Part shown: piece after piece, positions 40,753 to 49,581 of the stretch
Layout of the letters: each line of letters begins with the position of its first letter
How positions within the stretch are numbered: position 1 is the first letter of the stretch
Source of the DNA: PALSA-1355 sp035496575
Lineage (GTDB): Bacteria; Planctomycetota; Planctomycetia; Pirellulales; PALSA-1355
Length of the DNA: 49,581 nucleotides
Assembly (NCBI GenBank): GCA_035496575.1
Contig: DATJEN010000121.1
Location: 1 to 49,581, forward strand
Direction: 5' to 3'
Program-made: the position numbers and the translations under genes
The notes under the pieces: generated by a model
Databases searched by the model: none
Seen by the model: the letters and a program-made list of their open reading frames with translations, nothing else
What the model was told of the DNA's origin: nothing

Positions 40753-41070
40753 GTGAACAGTTTCGTAAAAGTTGCCGCGATGTGCTTTGCCATTGTTCTC
40801 GTGGCTTCGCCCGCAATGGGGCAAGACGCGGCCGCCGCGGCGAAGGCCGGTCCGATGAATCTTGGTTCGGCGATTGGCGCCGGGCTCGTGATTTTGGGCG
40901 CGGGATATGGCATCGGCAAGATTGGCTCGAGCGCGGTGGAGAGCATGGCCCGCCAGCCGGAAGTGGCCGGCAACGTGCAAACGGCCATGATCATTTCGGC
41001 AGCTCTGATCGAAGGGGCAACGTTCTTCGCGTTGATCGTGTGCATGTTGTTCAATTCCTCCGGCGTCTAG
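40753..41070 (+). CDS. atpE: F0F1 ATP synthase subunit c (with signal peptide)
   Basis: 105 residues. N-terminal signal-like helix (KVAAMCFAIVLVASPAMGQ) precedes the usual two-helix hairpin: GSAIGAGLVILGAGYGIGKIGSSAVES, loop ARQPE (66-70) and IISAALIEGATFFALIVCMLF with the conserved carboxylate Glu87. The residues that mark sodium-binding rings (Gln in helix 1, ES in helix 2) are absent (Ile and EG), so protons are the likely ion. GTG start at 40753 with a strong AGAGGAG at eight bases. A cleavable signal on subunit c is known in some bacteria. Confidence 0.96.
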   Translation: MNSFVKVAAMCFAIVLVASPAMGQDAAAAAKAGPMNLGSAIGAGLVILGAGYGIGKIGSSAVESMARQPEVAGNVQTAMIISAALIEGATFFALIVCMLFNSSGV

Positions 41071-41131
41071 GCCCTGCTCCGTGCCGTTTTCCATCGCTAC
41101 GGCCTGCTAGAGATCGATAAGTGGAGGCAAT

Positions 41132-41797
41132 ATGAGCTTGGCTCGGTTGGCTTTGTGGTTGGCCATCGGTTGCGCGCTATGCGCTCCGGCGGGCGCGATC
41201 GCCGCGGCGGACGTGGAGAGCGAGATCCAAAAGGCGGAGGAGAGCCTGTCCCACGCTGCGTCGACGGATCCGAGCCACGCCAGCGCGGACACCGATCCCT
41301 TGTCGGTCGATCCAGACCTGGCCCTGTGGACACTTGTAGTGTTCGTGGTCCTGTTGGCGGTGCTCAAGAAGTTTGCCTGGGGACCGATTCTCTCGGCGCT
41401 GGATGGCCGCGAGAAGAGCATCGCGGACCACATCTCGCAGGCCGAGCGGAATCACACGCAGGCGCGGCAATTGTTAGCGGAGTACGAGCAAAAGCTCGCC
41501 AGTGCCGCTAACGAAATTCGAGCGATGATGGAAGAAGCGCGCCGCGATGCGGAGCGCGCGAAGCAAGCGATCTTGACCGAAGCGAAAGCCGGCGCGGAAG
41601 CCGAACGAGATCGCGCGCTGCGCGACATCGAGTCGGCGACCGACCAGGCCATCGAATCGCTGGCCGAGCGAAGCGCCAACCTGGCGGTTGAGCTGGCCGG
41701 AAAGATTCTGAAGTCACAGCTTTCGGCGGCCGATCACGCGCGGCTCATCGAAGAGGCCATGGGCAAGTTCGCCGCTACCAGTGCGAGCGCTAACTAA
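41132..41797 (+). CDS. atpF: F0F1 ATP synthase subunit b (with signal peptide)
   Basis: 221 residues. Signal-like N-terminus (RLALWLAIGCALCAPAGAIAAAD), an acidic linker, then the subunit b membrane helix (LALWTLVVFVVLLAVLKKFAWGPILSALDGREKSIADHI) and a long charged coiled coil (QARQLLAEYEQKLASAANEIRAMMEEARRDAERAKQ) that forms the peripheral stalk. Only one b gene is present, so the b2 homodimer is expected. The extra secreted-type N-terminus is shared with subunit c. 61 bp after atpE. Confidence 0.96.
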   Translation: MSLARLALWLAIGCALCAPAGAIAAADVESEIQKAEESLSHAASTDPSHASADTDPLSVDPDLALWTLVVFVVLLAVLKKFAWGPILSALDGREKSIADHISQAERNHTQARQLLAEYEQKLASAANEIRAMMEEARRDAERAKQAILTEAKAGAEAERDRALRDIESATDQAIESLAERSANLAVELAGKILKSQLSAADHARLIEEAMGKFAATSASAN

Positions 41798-42424
41798 GGC
41801 TCGGAAGGTATTCGAGGATGGCTGACCGCTTCCAAAGCGAAGAACCGACAAAGAAAACGCCCGAGTCGCAGGGGATCGACGTCGGCGCTCAGCAGGTGGC
41901 GGCACTGTATGCCAAGGCCTTCTTGGCTGCGGCCGAAAAATCGCACCACACCGACGCCTTGGTCGAGGAGCTCGGGGGACTGGCCGATTTGTTCGGCCAG
42001 CAGTCGGACTTCGCCGCCGTGCTGGCTTCGGCGCTGGTGTCGCAGGAGGAAAAATCGCAGCTACTGGACAAGGTTTTGGGCGGCAAAATTTCCGATACCC
42101 TGCTCGATTTTCTGAAAGTGCTCAGCCGCCACGAGCGGCTCGATCTGGTGCGGCCAATCGAGCGCGAAGTCGTGCGGATGTATGACGAGCTGCGTGGCCG
42201 CGTGTTGGTCCACCTGCGCACGGCTACTCCGGTGCAGGATGGCTTGTCGCAATCCTTGCGCAATTCGCTCGGAAAGCTGTTCGGCGGCGAACCCAAAATC
42301 GAAGCCGAAGTCGATCCCGCCTTGATCGGCGGAATCATGTTGCGCGTGGGAGATACCGTCTACGATGGTTCGCTGGCCAGGCAACTCGAGCAGGTCCGCG
42401 AGCAGATGATCACTAGGAGCGTCC

Positions 42425-43960
<1,536 letters not shown>

Positions 43961-43965
43961 CCCCG

Positions 43966-44352
43966 ATGAGCGACGATCCGGCGCACCACGTCGAGATTGA
44001 AGTTCGCGAGCTGACCGACGACGCTCGCAATTGGGGAATGCTCTGTCACCTGGCGGCACTACTGGGTTTCATTCCACCGTTTGTGGGAGTTGTGTTAGGG
44101 CCACTCGTTGTGTGGCTAATCAAAGGCAAAGAGCACCCGTTCATCGATGCTTGCGGGAGGGAATCGCTTAACTTTCAAATTTCGATGCTGATTTATTCGG
44201 CAATCCTGTCCCTGACATTTTGCATCGGAATTGGGTTTGTTTTGCTGCCCGCGCTGTGGGCCATGGATGCCATTCTGGTCATTGTGGCCGGAGTGAAAGC
44301 CAGCCGCGGAGTGAGTTACCAATATCCTGCAAGCATGCGTTTGATTCGTTGA
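43966..44352 (+). CDS. DUF4870 membrane protein inserted between atpA and atpG
   Basis: 128 residues. Four membrane helices: WGMLCHLAALLGFIPPFVGVVLGPLVVWLIKG, LNFQISMLIYSAILSLTFCIGIGFVLLPALWAMDAILVIVAGVKA, with the FIDACGRESLNFQ loop typical of DUF4870. Function unknown; family members are small, widespread membrane proteins. It is not a standard ATP synthase subunit. Its ATG lies 5 bp after atpA; a GTG at 43957 overlaps the atpA stop and is less likely. Stretch 44161-44220 has 23 G/C of 60, far below its neighbours, suggesting acquisition. It ends 29 bp before atpG. Confidence 0.9.
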   Translation: MSDDPAHHVEIEVRELTDDARNWGMLCHLAALLGFIPPFVGVVLGPLVVWLIKGKEHPFIDACGRESLNFQISMLIYSAILSLTFCIGIGFVLLPALWAMDAILVIVAGVKASRGVSYQYPASMRLIR

Positions 44353-44381
44353 GAATATTTGCAACCGTTTAGACGTGGACC

Positions 44382-45260
44382 ATGGCCAAAGCCCGAGCTC
44401 TCGACAAGCGCCGCAAATCGATTCGCAACATCCGCAAGATCACGCGGACGATGGAGTTGATTGCGACGGCGCGGTTCAAGAAGGCGATGGACCGCGCGCA
44501 CGCGGCCACGGCTTACACGCGGCGCATCACGCAACTGGTGGCCGACTTGGCCAATAGCGGGCTCGAGGTGCAGCATCCGCTGCTCGCAGGCCGCGAAAAG
44601 GTCGAGCGCGCCGTGCTGTTGGTTCTGACAGCCAACCGCGGATTGTGCGGCGGCTATAACGGCAACGTGCAACGGGCCGGTTTCGCCCGCTTCAACGAGC
44701 TACGCAGCCAGGTGACCGAGCTGTCACTGGAAATCTCGGGCAAGCGGGGCATCGCGGCCGCGAAGTTCCGCAATATCCCCGTGACGCAAACCTACACCCA
44801 CTTCGAGGACCGGCCGAGCTTCGAGCAAGTAGAGCTGTTGGCCAACCGGTATCTCGAGAGCTACGCGGCCGGTCAACTCGACCGGCTGGACGTCGCGTAC
44901 ATGCGCTTCGAGAATGTCGCCCGCCAGTCGGTGATGGTCGAGACGCTGTTGCCCCTGGGCGCCCTGGAGGGAGCCGAAGCCGGCGAACCCAAGGCGCAAG
45001 CGCAGTACGAGTTTCTGCCATCGGCCGAGAGCATCTTGGAAGAGGTTGTGCCGACCAGCTTCAAGGTCAAGCTCTTCAAGTGCTTCCTGGACGCGGCTGT
45101 CAGCGAGCAGGTTGCCCGCATGGTGGCGATGAAAGCGGCCACCAAGAGCGCAGGCGATCGCATCCGGCAGCTCTCGATGGCTTACAACCGCGCACGCCAG
45201 TCGCAGATCACGGGCGAGATCATGGAAATCATCGGTGGCGTCGAGGCCTTGAAAAGCTAG
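44382..45260 (+). CDS. atpG: F0F1 ATP synthase subunit gamma
   Basis: 292 residues. N-terminal KARALDKRRKSIRNIRKITRTMELIATARFKKAMDRAHAA and C-terminal MVAMKAATKSAGDRIRQLSMAYNRARQSQITGEIMEIIGGVEAL are the antiparallel coiled coil of the rotor shaft; the centre is a Rossmann-like domain (LLVLTANRGLCGGYNGNV). Normal length. It begins 29 bp after the DUF4870 gene and ends 53 bp before atpD. Confidence 0.97.
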   Translation: MAKARALDKRRKSIRNIRKITRTMELIATARFKKAMDRAHAATAYTRRITQLVADLANSGLEVQHPLLAGREKVERAVLLVLTANRGLCGGYNGNVQRAGFARFNELRSQVTELSLEISGKRGIAAAKFRNIPVTQTYTHFEDRPSFEQVELLANRYLESYAAGQLDRLDVAYMRFENVARQSVMVETLLPLGALEGAEAGEPKAQAQYEFLPSAESILEEVVPTSFKVKLFKCFLDAAVSEQVARMVAMKAATKSAGDRIRQLSMAYNRARQSQITGEIMEIIGGVEALKS

Positions 45261-45313
45261 ACGCGCGCAAGAATCACACGAGAAATCTCTTCACTCCAAA
45301 CTAGAAGTCAAGC

Positions 45314-46777
45314 ATGGCAACCATCACGAACCATCAACCCTCGACGGCAAATGTGGGCCACGTAACCCAGGTCATCGGCTCGACGTTCGACGTCGAATAC
45401 GCCGAAGACCGCCTGCCGGCCATCTACAACGCCGTAAAGGTTTCGTCCGAGCACAAAGGCGTCAAGGTCCACCTGACCGGCGAAGTGCAGCAACACTTGG
45501 GCGGCGGTCGCGTGCGCTGCGTCGCGCTGGGCAGCACCGACGGCATGGTGCGCGGACAGGAATGCATCGACACCGGCGCTCCGGTAACCGTTCCCGTGGG
45601 TCCGGCAACGCTCGGCCGCGTGTTCAACCTGATCGGCGATCCGGTTGATGGCCGCGGACCGGTTGACGCTGAAGAGCGCTGGAGCATCCACCGCGACGCT
45701 CCGCCGCTCGTTGATCTTTCGACCAAGACCGAGCTGTTCGAGACGGGCATCAAGGTGATCGACTTGCTCACGCCGTTTGTCCGCGGTGGCAAGGCAGGCC
45801 TGTTCGGCGGGGCAGGGCTCGGTAAAACGGTTATTCTCACGGAGCTCATCGCCCGCATCGCCAGCGCCCACGGTGGTTATTCGGTGTTTGCGGGGGTCGG
45901 CGAGCGCACGCGCGAAGGCAACGACCTGTGGCTGGAAATGCAGGAAGCCGCGATCGGCGACACAGGCCGCAAAGTCATCGAGCAAACCTGCATGGTGTTC
46001 GGCCAGATGAACGAGCCGCCCGGGGCCCGTTTGCGCGTGGCGCTCTCGGCTTTGACGATGGCCGAGTATTTCCGCGATACGACCGGCGCCGACACGTTGC
46101 TATTCATCGATAACATCTTCCGCTTTTCGCAAGCCGGCAGCGAAGTCTCCGCGCTGTTGGGCCGCATGCCCTCGGCCGTGGGTTATCAGCCCACGCTGGC
46201 CACGGAAATGGGGGCCCTGCAGGAGCGCATCGCGTCGACCAAGAAGGGGGCCATCACCTCGGTGCAGGCCGTGTACGTGCCGGCCGACGATCCGACCGAC
46301 CCCGCTCCGGCGGCCGCGTTCGGTCAGCTCGACGCGTTCTTGTACCTGGAGCGTTCGATCACTGAAAAAGGTATTTATCCGGCGGTCGATCCGCTGGCCT
46401 CCTCGAGCCGCATTCTCGACCCGCAATATGTGGGCGAACGCCACTACCGGGTTGCACGCCAGGTGCAGACCAGCCTGCAGCGTTACCGCGAATTGCAGGA
46501 CATCATCGCCATTCTGGGTGTCGACGAGCTGAGCGAAGCCGACAAGCTAGTGGTGCACCGCGCCCGTCGCATGGAGCGTTTCTTGTCGCAGCCGTTCTTG
46601 GTGGCCGAAGTGTTTACCGGTAAACCCGGTGAAATCACACCCCTCAACGATACGATCCGCAGCTTCGAAGAGATTGCCAATGGCAAGTGGGACCACCTGC
46701 CCGAGCAGGCCTTCATGTACGTGGGACCGATCGAGCAGGCGGAAGAACAAGCCAAGAAGATGGCCGCCCAGGCCTAA
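45314..46777 (+). CDS. atpD: F0F1 ATP synthase subunit beta
   Basis: 487 residues. Walker A GGAGLGKT at 165-172 (Leu replaces the usual Val of GGAGVGKT), catalytic Glu197 in GVGERTREGND, Walker B LLFIDNIFRFSQAGSEVSALLGRMPSAVGYQPTLATEMGALQERI, and DELSEADKLVVHRARRMERFLSQPF near the C-terminus. Catalytic subunit of F1. ATG at 45314 is in A-rich sequence with weak AAGTC upstream. The helix after the P-loop (TELIARIASAHGG) differs slightly from the most common form. Confidence 0.98.
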   Translation: MATITNHQPSTANVGHVTQVIGSTFDVEYAEDRLPAIYNAVKVSSEHKGVKVHLTGEVQQHLGGGRVRCVALGSTDGMVRGQECIDTGAPVTVPVGPATLGRVFNLIGDPVDGRGPVDAEERWSIHRDAPPLVDLSTKTELFETGIKVIDLLTPFVRGGKAGLFGGAGLGKTVILTELIARIASAHGGYSVFAGVGERTREGNDLWLEMQEAAIGDTGRKVIEQTCMVFGQMNEPPGARLRVALSALTMAEYFRDTTGADTLLFIDNIFRFSQAGSEVSALLGRMPSAVGYQPTLATEMGALQERIASTKKGAITSVQAVYVPADDPTDPAPAAAFGQLDAFLYLERSITEKGIYPAVDPLASSSRILDPQYVGERHYRVARQVQTSLQRYRELQDIIAILGVDELSEADKLVVHRARRMERFLSQPFLVAEVFTGKPGEITPLNDTIRSFEEIANGKWDHLPEQAFMYVGPIEQAEEQAKKMAAQA

Positions 46778-46800
46778 GTTGCGAGGAGCATCCACAAGTC

Positions 46801-47199
46801 ATGCCGCAGATCGAGTGCATCGTCGTCACGCCCGAATCCACGATCCTGGACGAGCAGGTGGATTTTGTGGCGCTACCCCTCTATGACGGGGAGATCGGAA
46901 TTTTGCCCGGCCGCAGCCCGCTGATCGGCCGGTTGGGCTTTGGCGAGCTGCGGCTTGTCAATTCGGGCCACTCGCGCCGGTACTATGTCGACGGTGGATT
47001 CGTGCAAGTCGCCGACAACGTGGTCTCGGTCCTCACCAATCGAGCCGTTCCAGCCGCATCGCTCGACCCGCAAGTCGCGGCCGAGCAACTCGCCCAGGCG
47101 CGAACGCGCAAGGCCAACAGCGACGAGCTTCTGGCGATCCGCGACCGGCTGGAGCTGCAAGCGCGCGGTCAAATTCGGGTAGCCGCCCGCGCGCGGTGA
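46801..47199 (+). CDS. atpC: F0F1 ATP synthase subunit epsilon
   Basis: 132 residues. Canonical epsilon N-domain (IECIVVTPESTILDEQVDFVALPLYDGEIGILPGRSPLIGRLGFGELRLVNSG) with the YYVDGGFVQVADNVVSVLT strand pair, then the C-terminal helical hairpin (AAEQLAQARTRKANSDELLAIRDRLELQARGQ), complete enough for regulation of rotation. The ATG follows a GAGGAG at a normal distance and comes 23 bp after atpD. Last gene of the operon. Confidence 0.95.
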   Translation: MPQIECIVVTPESTILDEQVDFVALPLYDGEIGILPGRSPLIGRLGFGELRLVNSGHSRRYYVDGGFVQVADNVVSVLTNRAVPAASLDPQVAAEQLAQARTRKANSDELLAIRDRLELQARGQIRVAARAR

Positions 47200-47829
47200 C
47201 CGATCGATTCTCGGAGAAGCGCTCGGTTGCCGGCCTCGGGTGCGATGCCGCCCCGGTGGCGAACTATCTTCGCCACGTGGACCCACCGTACCGGCTTCAA
47301 TGATTTTCTAGCGCTACGCATCGCTCCGATTCAACGAAGCTTGCGCGTGGCGCCGAAGAATGGAATCATCTCGGGCATTTTGGTTCGCCCGGTTTGGTAT
47401 GTGGCACCGGCCGCAGGTTCTTTGTGCTTCTGAATCTCACAGAGCTGCCAAGCGGGACAGATTCGGCGGCAGGCGGTGAGTTTGACGACGGTACCATCGA
47501 GCGAACCCTGGCGTCTCTCGGTGTCTTAAATGGCCCGCGGGTGGGTGCGGGCCAGGTGGATGCTGCGCTAGAGTTTGGGCTGCCGCTGGCGGTATCTGCG
47601 TGCTCGATTGTGTGCGTTCTGGCCGCGAAGTGCTGCACCGGCAATAGGCCGAGACGGCAGGCGGCCGACTTTGACGCTCTCGAGCGCGAACTTTACGAGC
47701 TCTATCGCCTGGCCACCTGACGCGGTTGCCATTGGCATTCCGGCCCGATCGGAAAATCAGCCGCTTCGGCTGTTGCGCGCCGGTTGCTAGACTCATCGCA
47801 AGTCGCGCAGTTTCTCCCAGGGCATTCTT
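47200..47829. other. 630-bp stretch after the ATP synthase operon
   Basis: No confident gene. An 8-bp perfect hairpin (GTGGCGAA/TTCGCCAC, 47256-47276) follows atpC but has no T-run, so it may be a weak terminator. A plus-strand reading ending at 47720 (TTG start 47394) has a plausibly protein-like C-terminus (FDALERELYELYRLAT) and high third-base GC, so a small or decayed gene is possible but not supported enough to call. Confidence 0.4.
47256..47276 (+). terminator. Hairpin after atpC (weak terminator candidate)
   Basis: Stem GTGGCGAA/TTCGCCAC, 5-nt loop, 57 bp after the atpC stop. Lacks a following U-tract, so it may stabilise the transcript end or act with Rho instead of working as an intrinsic terminator. 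Confidence 0.35.
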
Positions 47830-49581
47830 TTGAAGCCGTTCCTGCTCTCGTTCGGTTTGGCAGCCGCCGTGCTGGTGTGGTTGTTTGCGCCTGCGCTAGC
47901 CGGCGAGGCCAGCTTTCCTTTCCGCGACGCGGCGCATTATTACCACCCGCTGTTTGAGTACATCAGAGGGGAGTGGGGCGCCGGGCGGTTGCCTTTGTGG
48001 AACCCGTACGAGAATAGCGGCGTACCGCTGCTGGCCGAGAACACATCCAGCGTGTTCTATCCCGGCAAGCTGCTCTTTGCGCTGCCGCTGGATTACACGT
48101 GGCTATACAACCTGTACATCGTTGCTCATGTCGGGCTGGCCGCGGCAACAAGCTACCGGCTGGCTCGATATTGGGGCGCCAGCCAACTGGCCGCCGGGCT
48201 CGCTACGCTGTCCTATGCCTTCGGCGGAAGCGTTCTTTTCCAATACTGTAATGTCGTCTTCCTGGTGGGCGCCGCCTGGCTGCCACTGGCCATCGAATTG
48301 TCCGACCGCATGATCGCCCACACCAGCTCTTGGGCCACTGCTGGTTTCGGTCTGGTCCTGGCCGTGATCGTGTTAGGTGGCGACCCACAGATGGCATACA
48401 ACGCTGCGTTGCTAGCGCTGGTTCGCGCGTGCCTGCAACTGCGAGTGAACCGAGCACGCTGGCTCGTGCGCAGCGTGTTGCCGCGCCTCCTGGGGGCTGT
48501 CGCGATTGCGGGGGCAGTCGCCGCCGTTCAGATTCTTCCCACCATCGAGGCCTCGCGACTAAGCGCCCGCGCGATGTACGACTCGCCGCGGAACATCTAT
48601 GAGGTGGCTGAATACCTGGCCGATCCGGCCGAGCGTGGCACAACATGGTATGCCGGCCTGGTGGGACAGCAGGCCAGCACGCACGGCCGGCAGGTGTATT
48701 CATTCAGCCTGGACCCCTGGCGCGCCGTTGAAATGCTGTGGCCCAACGTACTGGGCCGCCCATTTCCGATGGATCGGCGCTGGGTGGGGGCGCTGGGGTA
48801 TGAATCGCAGCTATGGGCTGCATCGCTATACCTCGGCCTGGCTCCCCTTGTGCTCGCGCTTTCGGCATGGAGCTGCCGCCGAGCGGCGCCGATCGAAGTC
48901 CGCTTTTGCTCATGGATGGTTGTTTTGGGCGCGCTTGGCAGCTTGGGTGTGTTCGGGCTGGCATGGCTGATCGGACTTCTGTTTGGCGGCTCCGAACTGG
49001 TCGGCATCGGCGGTGAGGTCGGCGGACTGTATTGGTTTCTGGCCACCTTTCTGCCGGGCTACATCCAGTTTCGGTACCCTGCGAAATTATTTGTGTGCGC
49101 GACCTTGGGCTTCGCAATCCTCGCGGCGCACGGCTGGGACCGCGCATGGAAAGAATGCCCGAAGCCCTTGGTGAAAGTGCTGTGGGGAATCTCCGCGGTG
49201 AGCCTTTTGTGCCTGATCGGGGTGATCTTCTGCCGAGGAATTGGGGAAAGCTACGTACCGAGACACGAAGCCTCGCGGTTGGTTGGCCCCTTCGACGGCG
49301 GCGGGGCCTGGCGGGATGCGGTGACTGCGCTTCTGCATACGAGCGTCGTGGCGGCCTGCACCGCCATGTTTCTGCGCTGGGCAGCTCGCGGGAAGGTCCG
49401 TTTGCGGTTCCCACAATCGCTCGCGCTGTGCCTCACCGCTCTCGACCTCGCAGTCGCGCAGTCGCCGCTCGTCCTGTTTGCCCCCAGTGAGGCTTGGCGC
49501 GGCGAGCCGGGCATCGTTGGGTCGCTGCCGCCGCATCCCGAGGGCTACCGCATTTTTCGGCCAACGGGTCCATTGCCCGCG
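47830..49581 (+). CDS. YfhO-like polytopic membrane protein, C-terminus outside window
   Basis: 584 codons are open to the right edge from TTG 47830. A TAG at 47788 and the absence of ATG/GTG in between make this TTG the only sensible start; CCAGGG lies upstream. At least ten membrane helices are visible (LLSFGLAAAVLVWLFAPALAG; LYIVAHVGLAAATSYRLARYWG; FGLVLAVIVLGG; LGAVAIAGAVAAVQILP; LGLAPLVLALSAW). An N-terminal FRDAAHYYHPLFEYIRGEWGAGRLPLWNPYENSGVPLLAENTSSVFYPG segment is the GT-C/YfhO-family signature loop with acidic residues after helix 1. It would be a lipid-linked sugar transferase or a surface-polymer enzyme. The rest of the gene is outside the window. Confidence 0.85.
   Translation, partial: MKPFLLSFGLAAAVLVWLFAPALAGEASFPFRDAAHYYHPLFEYIRGEWGAGRLPLWNPYENSGVPLLAENTSSVFYPGKLLFALPLDYTWLYNLYIVAHVGLAAATSYRLARYWGASQLAAGLATLSYAFGGSVLFQYCNVVFLVGAAWLPLAIELSDRMIAHTSSWATAGFGLVLAVIVLGGDPQMAYNAALLALVRACLQLRVNRARWLVRSVLPRLLGAVAIAGAVAAVQILPTIEASRLSARAMYDSPRNIYEVAEYLADPAERGTTWYAGLVGQQASTHGRQVYSFSLDPWRAVEMLWPNVLGRPFPMDRRWVGALGYESQLWAASLYLGLAPLVLALSAWSCRRAAPIEVRFCSWMVVLGALGSLGVFGLAWLIGLLFGGSELVGIGGEVGGLYWFLATFLPGYIQFRYPAKLFVCATLGFAILAAHGWDRAWKECPKPLVKVLWGISAVSLLCLIGVIFCRGIGESYVPRHEASRLVGPFDGGGAWRDAVTALLHTSVVAACTAMFLRWAARGKVRLRFPQSLALCLTALDLAVAQSPLVLFAPSEAWRGEPGIVGSLPPHPEGYRIFRPTGPLPA

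Noticed and set aside
47437..47796. Minus-strand open frame of 119 codons
   Set aside because: Composition of a shadow frame and no ribosome-binding site.

Overview
The window looks like chromosomal DNA of a planctomycete, probably Pirellulales-like. This is inferred from gene content: DUF1501 plus DUF1549/DUF1553 protein pairs, PD40 propellers, an EF-hand ladder protein, a ThuA/DUF1080 fusion, an NPCBM protein, many large secreted proteins, high GC and several GTG/TTG starts. No rRNA, tRNA, CRISPR array, insertion sequence or phage gene was seen.

Layout. (1) 1-6856, minus strand: a secreted-protein operon of DUF1549/DUF1553, DUF1501, EF-hand, two PD40 propellers and the start of a second DUF1501 gene at the left edge. 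(2) 7158-26905, plus strand: twelve collinear genes, tightly packed or overlapping: PQQ/lectin-like propeller, SIMPL protein, secreted squalene-cyclase-fold protein, MoxR ATPase, DUF58 protein, BatA-type protein, large vWA membrane protein, DUF4175-like membrane protein, coiled-coil secreted protein, small secreted protein, NPCBM protein and a Lys/Ala-rich repeat protein. The core is a MoxR-DUF58-vWA chaperone/surveillance cluster extended with planctomycete-type envelope proteins. (3) 27067-34268: genes resembling a dispersed EBO-type metabolite-trafficking set: TIM-barrel isomerase, UbiA prenyltransferase and an alkaline-phosphatase-fold protein on plus, and an EboB-like TatD hydrolase with a small conserved protein on minus. 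Between them sit an Rrf2 regulator, a divergent haem-binding DUF3365 sensor with palindromic operators, and a ThuA/DUF1080 gene. (4) 34391-38221, minus: a membrane-anchored coiled-coil protein, a UVR-motif protein and a DUF4912 protein.

(5) 38986-47199, plus: a complete F-type ATP synthase operon in the order atpZ-like, atpI-like, B, E, F, H, A, a DUF4870 gene, G, D, C. It is preceded by a 764-bp non-coding leader with overlapping sigma70-like promoters and a long perfect hairpin. (6) 47830 to the right edge: a large polytopic YfhO-like protein, truncated by the window end.

The strongest candidates for new biology are the twelve-gene MoxR/vWA/envelope operon, the Rrf2-haem sensor pair with two matching operators inside a split ebo-like neighbourhood, and the low-GC DUF4870 gene embedded in the ATP synthase operon.
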